Shown in pieces: positions 57,533-64,000 of a stretch of DNA of 64,000 nucleotides. The notes under the pieces were generated by a model. The model saw only the letters and a list, made by a program, of their open reading frames with translations. It had not been told where the DNA came from and made no database searches. The first letter of the stretch is position 1; the number at the start of each line of letters is the position of its first letter. The position numbers and the translations under genes are program-made. Source of the stretch: Phytopseudomonas argentinensis (GTDB taxonomy: Bacteria > Pseudomonadota > Gammaproteobacteria > Pseudomonadales > Pseudomonadaceae); contig NZ_FORC01000001.1 of NCBI RefSeq assembly GCF_900113905.1, positions 990,060 through 1,054,059 of the forward strand. Direction: 5' to 3'.

Positions 57533-58860
57533 TGAACGCGCTGGTCGAGCACCTGCACGCCTGGCTGGGCGAGGTCTACGGCGCCAATGGCCATTGGCGG
57601 CTGTTTCTCATGGTCTTCCCGTACTTCCTGCTGCTGGAGGTGCCGCTCAACCTGATGGTGCTGCTCGGCACCCTGCGCTGGTTCGTGCGCAAGCGCAGCG
57701 CGCTGCCGCTGCACAACACCTGGCATCCGCGGGTGTCGTGCATCATCACCTGCTATAGCGAGGGCCGCGATGTCGAGCTGACCCTGCGCAGCCTTGCCGA
57801 GCAGACCTACCCTGGGATGATCGAGATCATTCCGATCGTCGATGGTGCGGCCGCGAACCAGGCCACCACCGAGGTGGTGCGGCGCTTCAAGGCCGAGCAG
57901 CGCATGCCGCGCAACCGGGTGATCCGCCCCATCGCCAAGTGGCAGCGCGGCGGCCGGGTGTCGTCGCTCAATACCGGCCTGGCGTACAGCACCGGCGAGA
58001 TTCTCATCAACGTCGATGGCGACACCTCGTTCGACAACGACATGGTGGTGCGCATGGTCAGTCACTTCCGTGACCCCAAGGTACCGGCGGTGGCCGGCAG
58101 CCTGCGCGTGCGCAATGCCGGGCAATCCTGGGTGGCGCGTATCCAGGCCCTGGAATACCTGCTGTCGATCCACATGTGCAAGATCGGCCTGGCCGAGTGG
58201 AACCTGGTCAATAACGTGTCCGGGGCATTCGGCGCCTTTCGCCGCAGCTTCCTGCAACAGATCGGCGGCTGGGACACCCACACCGCCGAGGATCTGGACC
58301 TGACCCTGCGTATCAAGGCGTACTTCCGCCGCTACGGCCTGCGCATTCCGTTCGAGCCCCAGGCCATCGGCCACACCGATGCACCGGCGACCCTGCGCAG
58401 CTTTCTCGACCAGCGCCTGCGCTGGGACGGCGACCTGTTCTTCGTCTACGTGCGCAAGCACCGCCATGTGTTCACCCCGCGCCTGCTGGGCTGGCCGAAC
58501 TTCCTGATGCTGATGGTCAGTGGCCTGTTCTTCCAGCTGGTGCTGCCGTTCATCATCCTCGGCTACAGCCTGGTGGCAGTGATCATCCTGCCGTTCACCG
58601 CGCTGCTGTTCTATTCGCTACTGATCTACGCGCTGTACCTGGCGATGAGCACGCTGCTGTACCTGGGCCTGATGCTGATGGTCAGCGAGCGGCCGCGGCA
58701 GGACCTGCGGCTGATCTGGGTGCTGCCGTTCTATCCGCTGGCGATGTACGCCCTGCGCTGCTGGAGCGTGGTCGCCATTCTCAATGAAACCCTGCGGCGC
58801 GGGCACGAGGAATCGAGCATGGCGCCCTGGTGGGTGCTCAAACGGGCCAATCGATTCTAA
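57532..58860 (+). CDS. processive family 2 glycosyltransferase (membrane polysaccharide synthase)
   Basis: 442 residues. An N-terminal TM helix (about 22-42) precedes a GT2 catalytic domain with RVSCIITCYSEGRD, VDGDTSFDND (DxD near residue 161), HTAEDLDLTLRIKAY (base Asp near 253) and QRLRWDGDLFF (Q..RW near 294), then about four C-terminal TM helices. This is the layout of processive synthases such as those for cellulose, hyaluronan or PNAG. The polymer is unknown. There is no PilZ domain. It is coupled to the zinc-ribbon gene and followed 14 bases later by the OMF-glycosidase gene. Confidence 0.85.
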   Translation: MNALVEHLHAWLGEVYGANGHWRLFLMVFPYFLLLEVPLNLMVLLGTLRWFVRKRSALPLHNTWHPRVSCIITCYSEGRDVELTLRSLAEQTYPGMIEIIPIVDGAAANQATTEVVRRFKAEQRMPRNRVIRPIAKWQRGGRVSSLNTGLAYSTGEILINVDGDTSFDNDMVVRMVSHFRDPKVPAVAGSLRVRNAGQSWVARIQALEYLLSIHMCKIGLAEWNLVNNVSGAFGAFRRSFLQQIGGWDTHTAEDLDLTLRIKAYFRRYGLRIPFEPQAIGHTDAPATLRSFLDQRLRWDGDLFFVYVRKHRHVFTPRLLGWPNFLMLMVSGLFFQLVLPFIILGYSLVAVIILPFTALLFYSLLIYALYLAMSTLLYLGLMLMVSERPRQDLRLIWVLPFYPLAMYALRCWSVVAILNETLRRGHEESSMAPWWVLKRANRF

Positions 58861-58874
58861 GGCGTTACTACTCA

Positions 58875-60965
58875 ATGACTGCACCACGACCTTCACGTCT
58901 GCTGCTGGCGCTGCTGTGCTGCGCGCCGCTGCTGGCAAACGCCGCCCCCCTGACGCTCGAGCAGGCCCTGCAACAGGCCGGTGACGGCAGCCCCGCAGCC
59001 AACGCCGAACTGGAGGCGCGCTATGCCGCCCGCGACCAGCGCGAGAGCGAATCGGGCTGGGAAATGTTCGGCAATGCCAACGTCGGCCGCTACCGCGAGC
59101 TGGTGACCGACGATATACGCAACGATTACTACGGTCGCAGCTTCGCGGTCGGCGTGCGCTATCCGCTGCTCGGCAGCCTGCGCCGGCGCATGGACGCTGT
59201 GCGCGACAGCGAGCGCGACATTCGCCTCGCCGAAATCGAGCAAGGCTATCGCCGTGCCCAGCAGCGCCTGGCCATCCGCAGTACCTATGCGGACTGGTGG
59301 CGCGCCCATGAAGAACAACGCCTCTGTGAAGGCGTCGAGCAGGCCGCCCGCAACGCCGACGAGCAGGTGCGGGCGCGCCTGCAAGGCAACTGGATTCTGC
59401 CCTCCGATGCACAGCTGATGCGTAGCGAATGGACGGCAGTCACCCAGCGTTGCGCCATGCAGAACGGGCTTCTGGAAGACATCCGCGCCAGCCTGCAAAG
59501 CCTTGGCGTGCAGGTAAGCGCCAATGACACGCCGGTTACCTCTGCCCTGGCCAGCGAACCGCAACCCTTGCAAGCCTGGCAGGAGCAGCTCGAAAGCAGC
59601 CCACGGGTGGCCGGGCGCAACGCCGAGCTGGCCAACGCCGAACTGGGCCGCAAGCAGCCCTGGTACAGCGCCATCGAGTCATACGTCAACGTCGCCCAGA
59701 CCCTGGAGCAACGCAGCGGCGCCAGCGATGATGGCAGCGGCCTGAGCGCCGGTGTCACCTTCTCGGCGCCCTTCGACCTGCTCGACTACGGCTCGGCCCG
59801 CGGCCGTGAAGGCGAGGCGCGCTACCAGGCTGCCGTGCAGGCATTGGAGCGTGAACGTGGCAGCGTGCTGCGCGAGCTCGGCAAGGTGCTGGAACAGCAA
59901 CGCCGCGAACTCAACGAATACCAGTGGCGCAGCGAGCGCCGCGCGGCGCTGGACAGCATCATCGCCGAGCGCCGCCAACGCGGCAGCCTGGATTCGGGTG
60001 AGGCCAGCCTGCGGCTGCTGCAGGCCGAGGTCGATCACTACAACGCCGGTTTCGCACAGATTTCCGCCTGGCACGGGGCCTGGCTGCAGGACTCCGCGTT
60101 GCGCCTGTTCGGCGATGACAGCCAGGGCTTCGAGCGCCTGCTCGGCAGCCGCGTGCTGCACTGGCAGGGCGACAACGGCGTCATGCCGGTCCAGGTGGCC
60201 GCCCAGACCCAATGGAATCAGGGCGTGTACATCTGGGACAGCGCCGCCCTGCTCGACCCACGCCAGCGCCCTGGCCAGCTGAGCGCCTTGCAGCAGGCCG
60301 GCATCAGCCAACTGCATGTCGGCCTGACCAGCCTGCAGGTCGCCGACATCAGGCGCACCCATCAGGCACTGCGCGAGCTGATCCAGGCCGCCCACGCCAG
60401 GGGCATGCAGGTCACCCTGCTGCTCGGCGATCCGGACTGGATGAAACCGCGCAAGCGCCAGGGGCTGATCGAGCTGATCGGCCAGCTGCGCGACCTGCCC
60501 TTCGCTGCCCTGCACCTGGATCTGGAAGTCGAGCAGCTCGGCTGGCCGGTGCCCGACCAACGCCTGCACGACTGGCTCGACACGGTTCGCGAGGCCAAAG
60601 CGGCAGCGCCCTGGCCGATCAACCTGTCCAGCCACCCGCGCTGGTTCGACGAGCAGGCCAACCGCCAACCCTGCGTGCCCTGCGAGCTGCAGCGCATCGG
60701 GGTCGGCGAGGTCAGCCTGATGATCTACACCCGCAACCCGCAAAGCAGCGCCAATCGGGCCCTGGCCATCGCCAGACAATGGCCGGCCCTGAAGCTGCGC
60801 CTGGCGCAGAGCGTGGAGGCGGATCAACCCGCCGACCTGAGCTGGGCCGACGCTTCCCCTACACAATTGCAGCAACAGGTAGTGAACTGGCAGAACGCTC
60901 TGCGCCCGGCTGGAGTGGGCGGTATCGACTGGCAATCCTGGACCGATTACCCGAGAAGCCAATGA
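58875..60965 (+). CDS. TolC-like outer-membrane factor fused to a glycosidase-like domain
   Basis: 696 residues with a signal peptide (ending APLLANA). Residues about 24-440 have the repeated helical/beta layout of an outer-membrane efflux protein (LEQALQQAGDGSPAANAELEARYAARDQ; a second half with GVTFSAPFDLLDYGSARGREGEARYQAA). From about residue 450 (GVYIWDSAALLD) to the end is a TIM-barrel-like domain: LHVGLTSLQVADIRRTHQALRE, VTLLLGDPDW, ALHLDLEVEQLGW, INLSSHPRWFDEQ and VSLMIYTRNP. Ordinary TolC proteins are about 450-490 residues, so this is a fusion. Its TGA overlaps the hlyD-like ATG (ATGA). Confidence 0.8.
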   Translation: MTAPRPSRLLLALLCCAPLLANAAPLTLEQALQQAGDGSPAANAELEARYAARDQRESESGWEMFGNANVGRYRELVTDDIRNDYYGRSFAVGVRYPLLGSLRRRMDAVRDSERDIRLAEIEQGYRRAQQRLAIRSTYADWWRAHEEQRLCEGVEQAARNADEQVRARLQGNWILPSDAQLMRSEWTAVTQRCAMQNGLLEDIRASLQSLGVQVSANDTPVTSALASEPQPLQAWQEQLESSPRVAGRNAELANAELGRKQPWYSAIESYVNVAQTLEQRSGASDDGSGLSAGVTFSAPFDLLDYGSARGREGEARYQAAVQALERERGSVLRELGKVLEQQRRELNEYQWRSERRAALDSIIAERRQRGSLDSGEASLRLLQAEVDHYNAGFAQISAWHGAWLQDSALRLFGDDSQGFERLLGSRVLHWQGDNGVMPVQVAAQTQWNQGVYIWDSAALLDPRQRPGQLSALQQAGISQLHVGLTSLQVADIRRTHQALRELIQAAHARGMQVTLLLGDPDWMKPRKRQGLIELIGQLRDLPFAALHLDLEVEQLGWPVPDQRLHDWLDTVREAKAAAPWPINLSSHPRWFDEQANRQPCVPCELQRIGVGEVSLMIYTRNPQSSANRALAIARQWPALKLRLAQSVEADQPADLSWADASPTQLQQQVVNWQNALRPAGVGGIDWQSWTDYPRSQ

Positions 60966-61999
60966 AGATACGTTTCAATAGCCCCAAAGAACGACACCCA
61001 ACCCAGGACCACGGCATGCAGGTGCTCTATGCCCCCGGCAAGCGCCTGGCCTTCCGCCTGCGCTGGTACCTGATCCTGTTTCTGATCCTGCTGCCCGCCC
61101 TGTGGCTGGCCGGGCGCTACGGGCTGGAGCTGATACGCGTCGAAGCGCCGGCACTGGTGCGCCTGCCCAGCATGGAGGTGCGCGCCATGCAGCCCGGCCA
61201 GGTGAAGAGCATCCCGGTGCAGGCCGGCGATCACGTGGATGTCGGCACGCCGCTGGTGGAGCTCGACAACCCCGAATGGCGCCTGCGCCTGAACCTCTTG
61301 CAAGGCAGCGCAGCCCCCCAGGCCGCGCCGGTTGGCGACCTTGGCACGCGCAACCGTGCGGTGCTGCAGAGCCTGGTCAACCGCGCCTCACAACGGGTCA
61401 ACGACACCCGACGCCTGGTACAGCAAGGCGCGGCGACCCGCGGCGAGCTGGTCGAGGCACAGAACGCCCTGGACAGCCGCCAGGCCGAATTGCTGGCCTT
61501 CGAGCGCAGCCTGAGTGGCGCTGGCAGCAGTGAGACCGAGCGCTACGAGCGCCAGCAGGGGCTGGAACGCCAGTGGCTGACCGGGCAGCTGGAGCAGATG
61601 AAGGTCAGCGCCAGCGAACCTGGCCGGGTCGCCGAAGTGGTTACCGCGCCCGGCGAGAACGTCGGCCCGGGCACCCTGTTGATGCGCCTGGAGCGCAGCG
61701 GCCCGGCGCAGTTGTGGGTGTACCTGGACCCCAAGGATGTCGAGCACGCGACCCCGGGCTCACCGCTCGACGTACGCCTGCCCGACGGTAACTGGATCAG
61801 GGCCGAAGTGATCAACCCGGCGGAAAGCGCCAACCCGCTGCCCAGCGACCTGCGCCAACCATTCCGTAGCCCAACGCGCGGGCTGATGGTGCCGGCACGC
61901 TTTACCGAGCCGCTGGCCAACGAATGGCGCGTCGACTCGCTGCCGGTGCGGGTACGCTTCCCGAACGAGCACTTCACCCTGTTCGGCATGCGCTTCTAG
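60962..61999 (+). CDS. HlyD-like periplasmic adaptor protein
   Basis: 345-residue membrane-fusion protein. A short cytosolic N-terminus is followed by one TM helix (about 34-52), a lipoyl half-domain (about 68-105: VKSIPVQAGDHVDVGTPLVEL), an alpha-helical hairpin about 125-210, the second lipoyl half (VSASEPGRVAEVVTAPGENVGPG) and a beta-barrel domain. It would bridge the inner-membrane synthase and the TolC-like porin. No ABC, MFS or RND pump is encoded nearby, so the glycosyltransferase may itself be the inner-membrane exporter. It is the last gene of the four-gene operon. Confidence 0.87.
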   Translation: MKIRFNSPKERHPTQDHGMQVLYAPGKRLAFRLRWYLILFLILLPALWLAGRYGLELIRVEAPALVRLPSMEVRAMQPGQVKSIPVQAGDHVDVGTPLVELDNPEWRLRLNLLQGSAAPQAAPVGDLGTRNRAVLQSLVNRASQRVNDTRRLVQQGAATRGELVEAQNALDSRQAELLAFERSLSGAGSSETERYERQQGLERQWLTGQLEQMKVSASEPGRVAEVVTAPGENVGPGTLLMRLERSGPAQLWVYLDPKDVEHATPGSPLDVRLPDGNWIRAEVINPAESANPLPSDLRQPFRSPTRGLMVPARFTEPLANEWRVDSLPVRVRFPNEHFTLFGMRF

Positions 62000-62053
62000 G
62001 CACCGTGCATCCGCCTGTGCAAGGCAGGCGGGTGCGTCTTTCAGGTTGGCGAA

Positions 62054-63415
62054 TCAGGCTACCGCGTCAGGAAAGCGCACCACCGCACTGAAGCCCCGCG
62101 GGCTGGCATTGCTGAAGCCGATGGAGCCGCCCAGGTGGCGGGTGATCATGCCGACGATGGCCAGGCCCAGCCCCGCGCCCTGGGGGTTGCCGGCACTGTG
62201 GAAGCGCTCGCCAAGGCGCGGCAGGCGCGCTTCTTCCACGCCCGGCCCCTGGTCGACCACCTGCAGGCGCACACCCTGGCCTTCCCGGCACACACGCACG
62301 CTCACCTCGCTGCCCGGCGAAGAGAAGGTCAGCGCGTTGCTGACCAGGTTCTGCAGCAGAATGACGATCAGGCCGCGGTCGCCCTGAATCAGCGCTGTCT
62401 CTTCAGCCTCCAGGGCCAGGTCGATATGGCGGTTGATCGCCAACGGCGCCAGGTCGGCCAGCTCCTCGCGCACCACGGCGGTCAGGTCCAGCGGCTGCAG
62501 GTTCTGCGACGGAGCCTCAAGGCGCGCCATGGTCAGCAACTGGCTGGCGATGCGGGTGGCGCGGTGCACGCCATGCTTGAGGAACGCCAGGGCTTCCTCA
62601 CGCTCCTGCTCGCTTTCGGCCTGCGCCGCGTTACGCACGTGAATCTCGAGAATCGCCAAGGGAGTGCGCAGCTCATGGGCGGCATCGGCGATAAAGCGCC
62701 GCTCGCGTTCGAGCAGGGCGCGCAGCTGGCTCAATACGTCGTCCAAGGCCAGGCGCATCGGCTCCAGCTCCGGCGGCAGTGGCCCGGCCGGCAATGGTTC
62801 CAGGCTGTGCTCCGGGCGCTCGCGCAGCTGCTGGGCCAGGCGCTGCAATGGGCGCAGGCCCCAGCCGAGCAACAGCCAGATGAATGCGGCCAGCAGCGGC
62901 AGGCAGACCAGTGTCGGCATCAGGGTGTGCTGGAGAATCTGGTGGATCAGATCCTGGCGCAGATCCTCGCGCTCGCCGACCCAGATGCGCAGACCACCAG
63001 CGCTATCATCGAGCAGCACGCCGCACCACTCCTGGTCGTTGAAGAAGAATTCGTGAATGCCCGGCGACGGCAGTTTCTCCAGGTGCGGCGCCTGCTCGGA
63101 ACGCACCAGCAGGTTGCCGTCACGATCCCACACCTGGAAGGCCAGGTTGATCTCATAGGGATGGGAAAACACGCCGTCGGCAGAGCGATCCAGGGCGTTG
63201 TCCAGCGCATGCCTGACGAACTGCCAGTCGACCGGCCGTCCATCCGGCTGCTGCAGCATGCCCTGCAACACCCGGGCGGCCTGTACCAGCTGGGCATCAT
63301 AGACCGCTTCGGTCTGCCGGTGGCTGTCGCGCAGGGCGAGCAGCACCAGCGCCAGACTGCCGGCCAGCACCAGGGCGATGGTCGGCGCCAGGATGCGCGT
63401 GCGGATGGAAATCAT
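62054..63415 (-). CDS. two-component sensor histidine kinase
   Basis: 453-residue inner-membrane kinase. TM1 about 8-28, a periplasmic sensor about 29-160 (with AFQVWDRDGNLLVRSEQAP and FFFNDQEWCGVLL), TM2 about 163-185, a HAMP-like linker, HisKA with phosphoacceptor in ADAAHELRTPLAILE, and HATPase with NLVSNALTFSS, DQGPGVEE and GAGLGLAIVG. This is the QseC/TctE/PmrB-like layout. The signal is unknown. Its ATG overlaps the regulator's TGA. It is convergent with the polysaccharide-like operon. Confidence 0.9.
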   Translation of the reverse strand: MISIRTRILAPTIALVLAGSLALVLLALRDSHRQTEAVYDAQLVQAARVLQGMLQQPDGRPVDWQFVRHALDNALDRSADGVFSHPYEINLAFQVWDRDGNLLVRSEQAPHLEKLPSPGIHEFFFNDQEWCGVLLDDSAGGLRIWVGEREDLRQDLIHQILQHTLMPTLVCLPLLAAFIWLLLGWGLRPLQRLAQQLRERPEHSLEPLPAGPLPPELEPMRLALDDVLSQLRALLERERRFIADAAHELRTPLAILEIHVRNAAQAESEQEREEALAFLKHGVHRATRIASQLLTMARLEAPSQNLQPLDLTAVVREELADLAPLAINRHIDLALEAEETALIQGDRGLIVILLQNLVSNALTFSSPGSEVSVRVCREGQGVRLQVVDQGPGVEEARLPRLGERFHSAGNPQGAGLGLAIVGMITRHLGGSIGFSNASPRGFSAVVRFPDAVA

Positions 63416-64000
63416 GGCTTTTGCTCCACCAGGTAACCGACTCCGCGTACTGTGCGAATCAGTTCGCTGCACAGCTTGCGCCGCAGGTTGTGAATCAGCA
63501 CTTCCAGAGTGTTGCCGGGGCCGCTTTCCTGCCAGCCATACAGCGCGCTGGCAAGGCGCTCGCGGGTCACCACCACGCCGGGGCGAATCAGCAACTGGTG
63601 CAGCAACTGATACTCCATGGGCGTCATCGCCACACTGCGACCCTGGTAGCGCACCTCCTGGGTAGACGGATCCAGCGTCACGCCAGCGAATTCCAGTAGC
63701 GGTTGCACCCGGCCCTGGCTACGGCGCAGCAGGGCGCGGATGCGCGCCTTGAGCTCTTCAGGGTCGAAGGGTTTGACCAGGTAATCGTCGGCGCCGGCAT
63801 CCAACCCCCCGATGCGATCGTCCATGGCGTCGCGGGCGGTCAGCACCAGCACCGGCACGGCGTTCTCGCTGCGCGCACGCAGCTGACGCAGCAAGGTCAT
63901 GCCATCCAGGCGTGGCAGGCCGAGATCGAGCAGCACCAGGTCGAACTGTTCACTGCGTAGGGCGTGGGCGGCTTCGAGGCCGTCTTCCAGCCAGTCCAGC
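63412..64000 (-). CDS. OmpR-family response regulator (N-terminus beyond window)
   Basis: Partner of the adjacent kinase, with a receiver domain (EQFDLVLLDLGLPRLDG holds the phosphoacceptor Asp; VLTARDAMDDRIGGLDAGADDYLVKPF) and a winged-helix DNA-binding domain ending NLRRKLCSELIRTVRGVGYLVEQKP. About 196 codons are visible; the window ends before the start codon. The open frame runs through the edge, so the internal GTG at 63936 is not the start. Its regulon is unknown. Confidence 0.92.
   Translation of the reverse strand, partial: LDWLEDGLEAAHALRSEQFDLVLLDLGLPRLDGMTLLRQLRARSENAVPVLVLTARDAMDDRIGGLDAGADDYLVKPFDPEELKARIRALLRRSQGRVQPLLEFAGVTLDPSTQEVRYQGRSVAMTPMEYQLLHQLLIRPGVVVTRERLASALYGWQESGPGNTLEVLIHNLRRKLCSELIRTVRGVGYLVEQKP

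Overview
The window is a gene-dense, GC-rich, gamma-proteobacterial chromosome segment that I assign to the genus Pseudomonas. The evidence is the gene content and order (rpsB | map-glnD, ladS next to thiD-thiE-hemL, miaB-ybeZ-ybeY-corC-lnt, leuS-lptE-holA, dapD-csdA, ndvB-dapE-rlmA, three-gene pntAA-pntAB-pntB) and Pseudomonas-type REP sequences. I see no tRNA, rRNA, CRISPR array, transposase or prophage gene. Compared with P. aeruginosa PAO1 as I remember it, the order is a mosaic of several collinear blocks.

Layout: 1-7.4 kb holds the 5' end of rpsB with a structured leader RNA, divergent map and glnD, a dCache chemoreceptor and dapC. 7.4-14.6 kb is an accessory stress-type cluster: a methyltransferase, a haem-oxygenase-like iron enzyme, Mn-catalase, a YciF-type ferritin-like protein, DUF4142, a DUF1264 lipoprotein and an MBL-fold hydrolase. 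14.7-18.1 kb holds the hybrid kinase LadS and an orphan periplasmic binding protein. 18.3-37 kb is a housekeeping run: thiD-thiE-hemL, a Sel1 protein, DUF1820, miaB, ybeZ-ybeY-corC-lnt, leuS-lptE-holA, a short arfA with a terminator inside its coding region, a lytic transglycosylase and an acyl-CoA dehydrogenase. 37-43.4 kb has an interspersed repeat, a Na+/H+ antiporter, an ArsC-like protein, dapD, and csdA-csdE facing tcdA. 43.6-48.8 kb is ndvB-dapE-rlmA plus a small gene. 49.5-52.4 kb is the transhydrogenase operon between two AT-rich gene-free stretches.

52.8-64 kb is the least conventional part. A DUF1127 gene and a palindromic repeat precede a DUF2388-DUF2388-DUF4105 operon. A tight four-gene operon follows: a zinc-ribbon (TackOD1-like) protein with a degenerate GGDEF-like end, a processive family 2 glycosyltransferase, a TolC-like outer-membrane factor fused to a C-terminal glycosidase-like domain, and a HlyD-like adaptor. 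I infer an envelope system that makes and exports a polysaccharide. A two-component system, cut by the window end, lies convergent to it.

Three succinylase-pathway genes (dapC, dapD, dapE) fall in one window. Three ~145-170 bp palindromic elements with a shared centre lie just downstream of lptE, dapD and the DUF1127 gene. The strongest RNA-level observations are the in-ORF terminator of arfA and the two-hairpin rpsB leader. The strongest candidates for an undescribed system are the OMF-glycosidase operon and the HExxH-DUF4105 operon.
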